A DNA stretch of 64,000 nt from Setoptus koraiensis (Eukaryota; Arthropoda), in contig CM106586.1 in NCBI GenBank assembly GCA_048013815.1, forward strand, positions 13,826,001 through 13,890,000, written 5' to 3'. The notes under the pieces are model-generated. The model ran no database searches, had not been told where the DNA came from, and worked only from the letters and a program-made list of their open reading frames with translations. Of this stretch, positions 13,534 to 25,000 are shown one piece after another (position 1 is the first letter of the stretch; each line of letters opens with the position of its first letter). The position numbers and the translations under genes were made by a program.

Positions 13534-15821
13534 CAGTTTGGCAAACAAAGCCGGACAATTTTGCCATTGGAAATGGCCGCAATCAAGCGCGTCCATATAT
13601 ATATATACCTACATATGAACATATGAAGACGTCATGATAGCCGCTGTGGCGGTGGGCCGCAAAATGATCAGCCAGCTTGGCAGCGATCAGAGTGTCTCTG
13701 AGACCAGTTTGGCTATTTTCGTTCACGCTCCATTTGACCGGCGAGTGTGTGTGTGTGCAGTATTGATGGCCGGCTCAACTGGTGCTAATATGAAACGGTA
13801 ATTGCTAGTCACTGGCCGGCCAGCGGTCATCCGCTGGCGCGCTATTCACCGGTGAATATATATTTGTGACGAATGGTTCAGATGTATCAACGGGCTTGTC
13901 GATGGCATCGCTTTCAGTTTGACTCATTAAATTGGTAATTGCAGACTGTGGCACAAAATATGCCAAGATACACTGAGATAGACACTGAGATAGACGCTCA
14001 GATATACGCAGACTCTCCGATGTGTGGTCCGCAAATATACAATAAAATATATGGCAACGCATGCGGTCATTGCTGCCGATTCACTGCGGCTCACGGCCAC
14101 TGGCTAGCTGCAAAATTCAATTCAGCGCTCACACACTATGGAGTGTCTACTCTACTGGAGTATAGACTCACCTGAGCTGCGTTATTTCTTGACGGACTTG
14201 ACGGTCGTCGTTGTCTTTTCGCTGTTGCTCAACCGCAACATTTATATTTGTTTGCCAGTGGCCGGTTGCAGCCAGTTGCGGGTCGCCGGCCAGCCATTTT
14301 GGCCATTGTGTGTCACAGTTTTAGTTGTGTGGCGTCTTTGTTTTGTGTCAATGTTTGTGTGTCGCTCGTTGACCAACCAAACAAACAATAACCAATTTAT
14401 CCAGCCCTTCGAGCCTGTGTGCCCTTTATGGCCGTCGCCACGGCCACGGCCTGCGCACCGCATAGTCGGGCATGCCGACAATTGTGAGCTCTCTTTTAAC
14501 TCAACGTTTTCAAGAGACAAATTCGGACAAATTATTTAGCGGCCAGACAGAGCGCAACAGAGAGAAACAATCATCTTTTCCATCATCTGGCCAACAGCTA
14601 GAAATTGGCCAAGAATGCTTAATCGGCGCCAGCCTGTTGCTCTGTTGCTGCTCCGTTGGCGAGACAGCCCGAACCCGACAGTTCGCACATGATAAAGCCG
14701 CTCGCCAAAAGAGTTGCTGCTGCAAACATGAACGGACGCTTCTTTTTTTGCGAAAGATTCTTCGCTTTATTATCGCAACTTTTTCATCTCGCTCCGTCTG
14801 CCCGGCGATGTTAATGTGCCGGCTAATGCGTCTCCGTTTAACCGATTGCCGCATCCCAAAACTCACTTTTGGCTTCAATTTTTAAAGTGCCAACCTCGCC
14901 GGCCAGACACGCATCGGCCGATGCCGGCCCGATTGACCCGACATCGATGACCATTAGTGGCCGCAGCTAACCGGCCAGTGCCTATTAATATATATATACG
15001 TTTTAGGAGCCGTGTAACGACACTGGCCGACACATTTAGTTTCGTTTCATTTCAATTTATTTCACTCAGTTCAATTGGAATTAAATTCATTTCTCTCTCT
15101 CTCTCGTTCTCATTCTTTATCTATCAGCTCGCCGGCGCTAAAATTGGCTATTTCGAATCGGCAATTCGGCGCAATTCGATCTAACGGACTCGATGAACAG
15201 CTCAGCAGCGGCCACATTCTGATGCAATCAGGTAAGTGATAGCGCCGTCGATACTTATCGATGGCTGCATGGCGAGTGCATGGTCGCTTGGAGCGACCAT
15301 AATAACCACGAGATCTTGATGACATTAAACTGCTACCCAGTCGGCGGTGGGCCGTATCAAGCCAGCATTGAATGCGGTCCCGTTTGCGGTCACTTGCTGG
15401 CCGTTATGCGCTCGTCGAGCTCATGTTGAGTTAGTTCATGTTGAGATTGGTTCATTATCTGAGCGCTAATTGGAGCAGCCTAATTGGCCTAGCGGACACT
15501 TTTCCATCCAGGGCATCTCACGCTTGTTCGGCCCGGCGCGGACACACACACACAGTTGACAAAAGTGGAAATTTTTCATCATTATTTCGGCCTATTATTT
15601 GCCATTCTGCCCACAACTGGCTGCAGGAACGACAATTGCCAATAGTTTTTTGCTGTTGCAATCAACGATTTGTTATTGACAATTGCAACTGTCGCTGGCT
15701 TCAAATATCCACTCGCGCCAGTCGGTATCGCTGGCCAAGTGACAGCAATTGCAAGCAATTGTAGGCTAGCTCGACCTCGGACTGGATCGCAACCGCCGGT
15801 GCATTGTGTGGCTATTCACCT

Positions 15822-16001
15822 GTGGATATCGTGGATATCGTGGATATTCGTGGATTTCGTGGATGTTCGTAGATATCGTGGATATTCGTGGATATTCGTG
15901 GATATCGTGGATATTCGTGGATTTCGTGGATGTTCGTAGATATCGTGGATATTCGTGGATATTCGTGGATATTCGTGGATATTCGTGGATTTCGTGGATA
16001 T
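15822..16001. repeat. GTGGATATTC satellite-like array
   Basis: About 180 bp of units of 9-12 bp built on GTGGATATTC, GTGGATATC, GTGGATTTC and GTAGATATC. A larger block (GGATTTCGTGGATGTTCGTA and flanks) occurs twice, so the array has higher-order structure. Frames stay open on both strands because the repeat lacks stops; I do not call a gene. Confidence 0.92.
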
Positions 16002-16611
16002 TTCGCCATGTGCCGGCGCAAAGATGCTGGCGAAAGGGAAATCATTCGAGTCAAATGCTCAAATGTTGAAATGCGTTCACTTGTCAGTTGTTGCAATTGT
16101 TAGATAGAGATCGCAACGAAAGAGCCCGTCACAGACAATCGCTGCTCGTTGTCGCTCGCCGAGACAAGGCCAAGTCATGTAACATGAAGCTCACAAAGGC
16201 GCCAATGGAGCGATTCTGGTCGGCTGGCTGGATTTGCGCAAACTGACAAGGTGAACCTCTTGCGAGTCGCAAGTTGCGAGAGCCCGAATTGGCCCGACTG
16301 TGTGCGATCCGTTGCTTCGTTAAGCGTCTCTCGCTCGAGTCGCGACCGATCGTGATCGACTCGATCGTGAAATTGAGGCCGCTCGTCGTCCCGGCTCAGC
16401 CCGCCATCTGGCGCCTGACACAATGCGACGAGCCTCGGATATAGAGAGATAATGAAAAACAGACAAATCTTTGGAGAGTGGCCGGCCGGCCACCCACCCG
16501 GCCCGATAAGCTGATAACTTTATCTTTGCCATTATGCTAATGCCAGCACACAAGGTGGCGATCCGGTGTATCCGATCGGCGCCGTGTGCCAGCGTTCAGT
16601 TTGCGAGATCT

Positions 16612-16690
16612 CGCCAGACTGTTCGGCGTTTCGCGCCAGACTGTTCAGCGTGTCGCGCCAGACTTTTCAGCGTTTTGTGCCAGACTTTTG
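16612..16690. repeat. About 23-bp tandem repeat, four copies
   Basis: Four degenerate copies with core CGCCAGACTGTTCAGCGT; later copies have CTTTT for CTGTT. Confidence 0.85.
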
Positions 16691-17710
16691 TGTGATCCGT
16701 CGATCGGCGAGTCTGGCGCTGGCCGGTTGCGAGCGCCGAGCCAATTGAGAAGTCAGCGAGTATCAAGGTCGCGAACATCATGCTCGCAAGCTGTCTAGCT
16801 ACCAATAATCACCTGTTTCCTCTCGCTCTCTCTGCCCGTTTCGCTGTTGTGTGCGCATGTATATTCATTAATGCATGCTATTTGTATTCATTGGACTCCA
16901 ATGATTGGAGGGTATTTTCGAACGCACACTCAGTTCAGCTGCAGACTGCAGTTTAGCGGTTTCTTTGGCGGACACAATCGACTAATGCTCGCACAGTCGC
17001 TGCGTCACGCCGCCGGTGCTATATTGGCGAGGTCCGTTGGCCGTCGCGTAAACCGCAAGCGCAATCGTGACCCTCTTCAATGTGTGTGTGTGTGCCAGAT
17101 AATCCAACTCGAACACCAACACTCGAGACGCACAAGTGAACGATATCAGTTAGTCGCTACTTATATTTTGCCAGTATTTGCCGTTACTTACCGTTACTTG
17201 TAACTATTGACTAACAGCGCTGCTGCTGTTAGTCAATAGTTAGTCAATATTCGCTCGACAGGCATGCAACCAGCGGTGATGCAACCGACAAACGTTCGCG
17301 AATCGCGCCAGATAATCGATTATCTCTGACCTCCGACGGGCTGTTTGTGCGCTCATGTTCACATACGCGCAAACACTGATACTGGCAATGATACTATCAT
17401 TATGACAGTTATTGTTTGTGTTGTCGGTTTGAAAATCCGCGCTCGAAAAAAATTGTCCGATGTCGTGTGTCATTCGCGCCGTATACAGCTCGTTGTGTCA
17501 CGGTCACAAGTTTGTTTGTGATCCCTCACACTGTGTCCCATCCCGTGACACAGTGTGAGCATGATGCAACACACAAACAATGAATAATTGACATTGCCGT
17601 TTGACCAGTTTGACATATATTACCGGTATAATGGTTGCGCAACGTGAATACTCACTTGCGCAATTTCAGTTTCGCGGATTTGCGCGATTTGCATTTGTTC
17701 ACCTGTTCAG

Positions 17711-17800
17711 TTTTGCTGGCTGTTGCTGGCTGTTGCTGGCTGTTGTTGTATGTTGCTGGCCGTTGTTGGCTGTTGCTGGCTCGCTGTGGCTGTTGCTGGC
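17711..17800. repeat. TTGCTGGCTG minisatellite
   Basis: About eight degenerate 10-bp units of GCTGTTGCTG type with Cs and TGs varying. Confidence 0.85.
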
Positions 17801-19790
17801 GCCTAGTGATCGATGGATCAATTCCAGTTCGAATGTAAACGCAACGATAATTGATTTATCGATTCTCGTTGCTCATTGATTATGCCGTTGCCGGTTGGTT
17901 CGTCTTGCGTCGCCCAGCCAGCATTGGTGGTGCCAGTGAGAGTGGCCACGCAGCAGCCATGAAGTGAATCCCCCCCGATTGGTGGATCCGTTAGTCGCTG
18001 TCGGTTGTGGCGGCGATACCCACTTGAGCCATGCGGAACAGCTCGATTATTGGCCAAAAACAATCACTCCGCTTGCGTGTAAAGTGGTGAACAGTCTACC
18101 AGGCGAATCACTGATTCGCAATCAGGTTCACTGCAGTGAAACGGCAGTGATCGACCAGCGAAAATATGAACAAAAATGAGGGTGAAAAAGAGTGATTTTG
18201 TTTCGAGCGCCAATCGCAAGTGCAATCGTTGGTTTGTTTATCCGTTTAATGACTCCACTTGTAAAGTGATTTCTCTCTCACTGACTGCACTCACTTGGCT
18301 TTCGATAAGGCCCACACTAATGCAAAGGCAATTGCATTACGCCAAAACAAATTACACACAGTGAGACAGTCTTCCTGTTTCGTTTTTTGTTTTTGTCTTT
18401 TTTTGGTCACACAGCCAAAGAGAGATGAAATTTGCGAACGCACGGCAAATATAAATTCTAATTGATTTGTAGATGATTTCCAGCTGTTTGAGCTATTTGC
18501 GAGCCGCGTTCGGGCAAATAGCTCAAATTCAAACTCAAGCTCAAACTCGAACGGCAACCGCAACGCCAACGACGGACAAAAATTGATTTATTACTAATAA
18601 TATCAGTGCCGTTAACAATGATAGTGCCAGTTTGCCACTTGTTGTGCGACTCGCTGAATCATTATTCACATCATCCGACTCGCTAACCGTGGACGCGGCC
18701 GACTGGCTTGGGCGCTCGAACCGAACCAAATCAGCCCGTCGTCCCATGCGAAATGCGAACTGCCAACTGCCTACTGCGAAATCGCCGACGCGAAGAACAA
18801 ATAACGCAATAATTATGGAAACGAAACCAAACGATAAATAAAATCAAAACGCAAGCAATAATACATGCAATAATGACACAATAAAACAGAGAGGCGTCCT
18901 TGGCGACCGTCCGTGGCTCCACCTGGGGTTCGCTGTCTCGAAACAGTAGCCAGACTCGGGCGGCCAGACTCGGGCGGCCAGAGCGATGGTAGAAGAATCC
19001 GGCATTAAGATGAAGCGCTGAGATCGGATTTGATTTGATTGGACTTGGCTGGCCCGGCTCGGCTCGCATCGGATGAGACCAGGCCAATGGAGTGAATAAT
19101 GGATGTGGTCAAGCTTGTCGAATTTGATTAATTTTGTCTCTCTCTCTCTCGTCTGTTTAATCTATCCACGCTTCGTTCTCTTGATAGGCGTCTTCCGCTT
19201 TTTATGCTTCGATTGTTGTGATACGCAATATGCTGGATAGTATTATGTTTCATGTATTATGTAATAGACAGCGCGAGAGCGAGCCATTTATTTTTGATGG
19301 TCCGATCAAGGCTATTGCCAGCAGCAGTGGCCGTAGCAGCAGTGGCCGCAGCAGCAACAATAATAGTAAAAACAAAAACGATGTAAAGAGTCTCGAAAAT
19401 CGTTTTAGGGAGACCATAACATCGTCATGACGTAACAACAACAATTGAAGTGTGGCCTGCAGTGGCGCAGCCGAGATGCACAGTGAAAAGACAGTGAAAC
19501 CGAGCAAAGAGAGAGAGAGAGAGAGAAAGATTTGAATTGTTGGCCGTAAAACAATGGCCATCGCGCATCAACAGCAACACTGGACAACAGGTTGTTGGTC
19601 TCTCTCGTGTCTCTTGTGTCGCTTGTGGACATGGATGGATGTCGTCGTTGGTTTGAGCGGACGAGGCGCATCCCGACGGCTCAGCCCGTCAACAGAGGCA
19701 AACGTACGAGCGATCGATTGCCACAGTCGAACAGTGTCTGACAGTGGCGAATTGACAAGATTGACAAATGACCATTCAACGCAAACGCGC

Positions 19791-19833
19791 CAACAACAAC
19801 AGCAACAACAACAGCAACAACAACAGCAACAAT
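19791..19833. repeat. CAACAACAACAG tract
   Basis: CAA/CAG triplets with an AACAG interruption every 12 bp. Confidence 0.9.
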
Positions 19834-19880
19834 TTTGTCTAATCAACTGGCAATGTGTCCACTGTAGCGCCGACTCTTGC

Positions 19881-19930
19881 GCCGAAGTTTGGATAGACCT
19901 CGGCCGAAGTTTGGATAGATCTCGGCCGAA
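19881..19930. repeat. 22-bp tandem repeat, 2.3 copies
   Basis: Two tandem copies of a 22-bp unit beginning GCCGAAGTTTGGATAGA, plus a partial third. Confidence 0.9.
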
Positions 19931-21268
19931 ATGCAAGCAAACCTTGGATTGCAAAGAGTCGCTTTTATTGTTGGCGTGGAGTGTGTTGTCCGCGCCACAG
20001 TGTGTAATACAGCGTGTGTATTTGCGCCAACAACAATGACGCAGCACACGACCCCACGGCATACGAAACAGTATACAAAACAATACACGAACACATACGA
20101 AATAATATACACAACAAGGGGAGAAATAATATAGGCAAGCAAAAGCATCATTAATATTAATAAATAATAATGATCTGGCCCAAGTGTATCTGTGTGCCCG
20201 TTATCCGGCGGCCTCCGGTGTGTCGGTCCATTGTTACGCAACGGCCGACACACCACTGCCGCCCGTATTTGTGTCTCGGCGCGCCGACCGAGCGACAGCT
20301 GACTGTCGGCTACACTTGTTGCAGCCGTCGGACACTGCAGCGGATATTGGCGGCGGCTGCGGCGGCGGCGGCGGATATCGCGGCCGCAGCGAAACTGATG
20401 ATACAGGCACAGAGTTATTATTACATTCAATGCGCCATTAGCGGCACATGTCAGTTTGGCCAACTAATTGTTTTCGATTTGCTCCACGTCTGCCGTGCAT
20501 CATTGCGTCATCTCGATTGCGTCATCTCGATTTTCACTTGTTGCGAGCATTCGCTGCAGTTGGCGCCGAGTGGCGCTCGCTGCAATGCAGTGTCCGGTCG
20601 GCGTGAGCGGCGCTCCATCGGCCAGCCGCAATACACGATTACCTTGGGCAGCCGGCGAGCGGCCGGATAAGCGAATAATGGCCAGCGAGCGACAGCTCCC
20701 AAAAGAACGAACAGACATCTAAAAGGCGCATGCTGCAAATCCGATCAGCCAATAATGGAGAGTGAAGCGAAGTGGCGATTATGAGGGCGCCATTGTTTCT
20801 ATTAATCAAACGACCGAAAGAGAAAGCCCGGCCAACAGGTTGGCCGGCATCGATGCCTTATGGCCCGCGAGAAGCCAGCCTGCCGTTGAGTGGCCACTCG
20901 CGACTCGCGAGAGAGCTTACCGAGAGCCGACAAACTTGTCGGTAAGCTAACCTGCTAACTGGCACCGGCTAGCCTATTCGGACTCCGCGCAATTTCGGAG
21001 AGAAAGCAGCATAATTATGTAAGCTGACGAGCTGCAAGCGTCTTGGCAAGCGACCGACGGGATGTTGTTTGGAGCTGGTGGCCTCGGTAATTTGAACGAC
21101 CCGCTAATATTGCCGTCGCGTCGAATAGCTGCCTGGCTATTCGACGGCTGCTCGAATCTGGCCGCTCAAACGCCACACAAAAGTGCCGGCAGTTTGCGTT
21201 TAGCAGCATCCGGTCACGATTAGTAGTAGTCGTCGTCGCTGTTGCTGCTGCTGGCTAATGGCTGCCGC

Positions 21269-21310
21269 TCAAATATCTCGGCTCAAATATCTCGGCTCAG
21301 ATATCTTGGC
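21269..21310. repeat. 14-bp tandem repeat CTCAAATATCTCGG
   Basis: Three copies of the unit, the last with two substitutions, about 600 bp upstream of the PTB gene's TATA box. Confidence 0.85.
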
Positions 21311-21877
21311 CGCGCTCGTTATTAATCCTTGTCGTTGCCCTCATATTGCCGTGTCGGCCATTATTATTACCATTACCATAAATACCTATTATTACTAACA
21401 TGGCCGTCTCATTATTTATATCACATTTCCTTTCCGTTCTCGTTTGCATCACAGCTCACCGGGCACAAGCATCCCAACAAGCATATCTGGCCGCACTCAC
21501 CTATTTGAGGGATCCCCCCCCAGCACTCGCTCGCCTGGCGCCAAGTGTCAGAGCTCTTTGGCCCGGTTCTTTTTGGCTGCCATTCCGGCCATAAGTTGCG
21601 CCATATTTTGGTCGTCGTAACTGGCTGATACCAAACAAGCGTGCTTCTGTTTTGAGCACACACAAACACAAATTAGCAACAAAAATTAAACACTAAGTTG
21701 CTTTTTTTGGGCAGATAATTGTCGGCCCAAGCCAGCCAAACAAGCGTAACATAAATTGTGTTTAAATACAACCGACAACAATAGCCAGTTAGGCAACAGG
21801 TGACCGGCCAAGTGACAGGTGACGGACGCCAGAGCAAACACTGACCGGCACTGACATTCAATGTTGGCTGGCAAATG

Positions 21878-21885
21878 TATAAATA
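21878..21885 (+). promoter_or_regulatory. TATA box of the PTB gene
   Basis: TATAAATA lies 91 bp upstream of the start codon at 21969. A start of transcription about 30 bp downstream would leave a leader of roughly 60 nt carrying the upstream ORF. Inferred from motif and spacing only. Confidence 0.45.
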
Positions 21886-21958
21886 CACTCGCTAGTGTGC
21901 CGCTCAAATCGTATAAACCGTCACCCGTTGTACAGTTGCAAGATAATTAATTATCGCT

Positions 21959-22006
21959 ATGAAAAAGGATGATGTCATTTACATCATCACCTTCTTCATT
22001 AACTAA
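21959..22006 (+). CDS. Upstream ORF overlapping the PTB start
   Basis: An ATG ten bases before the main start opens a 15-codon frame (begins MKKDDVIYI) that ends at TAA inside the PTB coding sequence, in the +2 frame relative to it. A scanning ribosome would meet this ATG first and, after terminating, would already be past the main start. Main-frame translation would therefore depend on leaky scanning. Seen directly; a regulatory role is inference. Confidence 0.35.
   Translation: MKKDDVIYIITFFIN
21968..21988 (+). promoter_or_regulatory. Hairpin over the start codon
   Basis: GATGATGT and ACATCATC form a perfect 8-bp stem around a 5-nt loop. The main start codon (21969) lies inside the 5' arm. 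Such a structure in the mRNA could modulate initiation, in particular the choice between this ATG and the upstream one. Confidence 0.4.
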
Positions 22007-25000
22007 GAACAATTCCAACCAAACTTGTAATAATAATATCAACGTTATTATCAACCACAGCAACGGCAGCAAAACAAGCAGCAACAAAAAGTCCTATTAT
22101 GTCTACTATCTCGGCTCACAAGAGGCTCTAGGTTTGCGAGGCGAACAATTTTGTTTGCAAGTATTGGATAGATTGCTGAGGCAGCCACAGGTGGCGCCAT
22201 CTACGGTAACGCTGCAAATAAACGATAAAGGTCTCAAGATATTGCAACAACAACCAACTAAAGATTATCAACTCGCCGTTAATTCTTCTAATCTCGCTAA
22301 TGAATGCAAACAAAAGGGCGCCAGTTTGACCCGCTCATCGCATTCATCCAATTGCAACCTATCGGACAACCAACCAAACAACAACAACACCAACAACAGC
22401 GCCAGCAAATCATCGCTTGCCGGCTTAAGCAACAACAAGAGCAACAAACAGATAAAACATTTCATACCCTTCGATAATATAAGCTATGTGTGTCAACAAA
22501 ACGACATTGTCTCATGTATACTGCTATTATATAATCCAAAAACTAAATGCCCGCTTCATTGTCACGCCTACAGGTGTGATTCGCAATTAACCGCCAGCGC
22601 GCTAACGGATCAATTGAACTCTTACATATTAAAGGGGTCGCAACAGAAAAAATTAGATTTAATAGAGAGAAAATTACTAGCTCAAGGAGTCATAAAGGGT
22701 AGTCTCACTTGCGAAGAGCCTTCGTCGTCGCCGTTAATCATTGGTGCTCACCCAGGTCACCAACAACCCGTAACAATAATGCCCATACATGCACCCGTGC
22801 CCCAGGTAATGCGCGTTCCCGCTGCAACCGCTCAACCCATAGTGGGCGTGCTGCCTAAGAGCATACCCAGCAACCAGAGGCAACTGATGCAGGCAAATAA
22901 GATTATGATGATGCAACAACAACAGCAACAACAACATCATCATCATCATCTTCATCAAAAAATACCCATGTCAATGGCCCATCATTTGCATGCTGGTGAG
23001 GGTGCCGGTGCGGCCTTACCGACAACACCGTCGTCTATTCACAGCGCTATGGGCGTGGCGCCGGAAGGGGCCCAAACACGCTCGGGTCATCATGACAATC
23101 AGCTGGTGGTGATCGTAAACGATGACGATCAATTGAATGGTAGAGATAGTGAACCAATAATAGGACGTCGTCTACCAAACAAATCAATGCACGCCTTAGC
23201 GTACCAAGAGTCACAACAATTGTTCAGCAACAGCTGTTCAGCTGTCAGCTCTGTATCGAACGGTGTCGTGTATCACGCACTTCCGGTCAGCGGCCAGCCG
23301 GTTGCCGGTCACCATTTGGCGCCCATTTTGAAGACACCCAAACAAGCCAATGAGCACCAGTTGGCTGGTATGGCCACAATGGGCCACAACATAAATGACA
23401 TCATTAATCAGCAGCAGCAAACTCAAATGCCCGTGGTGGTTGGTCGGCGCTCGTACAGACCCCAAGCGGTTATGCCGGCGCCATTCGCAAGCGCCAATTA
23501 TCCGGCCCCAAGTCAGCAACAGCAATTCGATGGTCGCCATCAGCAACAGCACAGTCGTGGCTCCTCAATTAATTATCACAATCAGTATCAGCAACAGGCG
23601 CTTACAGCCGAACAAGCCATTGCCATAGCAACGTCATCCGCTGATGAGCAGCGCGGCCTCGATCATCATCGTCACCATCGGCGCCATCACCATGCGCAAC
23701 ATCAGCGACAACAGCAGCAGCTGCATCATCACAGTGACTTATCCCTCAATTATGCCGCCAATCCCTCGGCCGTTCGAGGCAAAGAACCACTAAACTATGC
23801 GCGCGATTCGGCGCGAACATCGGCGGCCGGATCCGTTTCCGGAAGTAGCTCCAATTTGCACCAGCAGCCACAAATCGGGCAGCTCAGATCGGGCCGATTG
23901 GAGCAGGCGGGCCTAGTGAAATCGTTATCATCTATACACCAGAGCAGATATGTCAATCGGCGTCCCGTTAGGCACAGTGGCAGACCAGATGGGGACCACG
24001 AGGTGTGCTCGTTGTCGTCGTCCTACTCGTCGTTGTGCTCATCTTATTCAAATTGTGATGTCAACAGTTTAGATTCTCGCAGCCGATCGCCGTCACAATG
24101 TTCGCGCTGTTCGTCGTGCTCGTTGTCGCAACAACAACAACAGCAGCAGCAACGGCCCTCGTCTAGGTCTAGGCGACGCGCAAGGTCCGGCCCGTTGTGT
24201 GCCGATCAAACCGCCGGTGATTTGCATACCATGTCAACGGGCAACAACAATTCAAAATTGCTAATTGGCGACGCGCCGCCACCAACAAAGTGGCGCCACC
24301 GATCCACTTCCAGCCATCACGGCCATCAATTGAATCACCACAAACAACAACAACAACAACAACAAATGCTGCTGACCGGCGCCGACAGGCAACCCATGTC
24401 GCCCCAATCGCATCAGCTGGGCAACGGGCCCGTTGCGGGTGCCATGCGCCGGGGTTCGTCGTCGCCCTCGTTCGATTTGATGCAACAAACGCATCAGAGA
24501 TACCAGCACCGGCACCACGGCCACTCGCACCATCAGCAGCACCATCAGCAGCAGCACCCATTGCATCGCGTGAACGGTGCACGCGCCAACGGCATGATGC
24601 ATTCGCCCGGCGCTCACCTGTCGAACGCTGACGACCTGGCTAGAATGCAGTCTGGCGGCAGGACCGTGCAGCAACCGTTTGCTGATTGCCCGGTGCCCGG
24701 TCAGCAGCACAATCGCCACGATCAGCATCATCATCGTCACAGATCGCGCCAACAAAACAACGCCACCAATCAGCTGTTGAATCAAGACAATCCGCAGCAG
24801 CAGCAGCAGCATCGTCACAATCGTCGCCCCCATCACCATCACCATCATCATCATCATCACAATCATGCTCACAATCGATCGACAACGCCATCTACACAAG
24901 CAGACCAGTTGCATCAGCACCAGAGAAATGACGCAACTGTGTCGCCAGAAATCCATCCAGATTCACAGGGCAGACTGGCGCCAACGACAATAACAAGCAA

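Larger units (their letters stand above)
1..21877. other. GC-richer non-coding region with dense simple repeats
   Basis: About 21.9 kb in which I can support no protein-coding or RNA gene. The open frames here are short or arginine/alanine-rich and run on both strands of the same repeats. The sequence is made of recurring words (GCCGGC, CTCGCC, TGGCCA, CAACAA/TTGTTG), many minisatellites (listed separately) and CA/GT tracts. Between the listed repeats I see no recognisable element. It may hold regulatory DNA or untranslated exons of the PTB gene at 21969, but nothing proves this. One plausible acceptor-exon-donor arrangement lies near 15129-15231 (pyrimidine-rich acceptor, then CAG before GTAAGT) without coding content. 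Confidence 0.6.

Noticed and set aside
15822-16001. CRISPR-like array
   Set aside because: Units are contiguous with no unique spacers, and the genome is eukaryotic. The other short tandem arrays in the left region fail for the same reason.
15806-16103. Open frames on both strands rich in RGYSWI or YPRIST repeats
   Set aside because: They are translations of the GTGGATATTC array and have no independent support.
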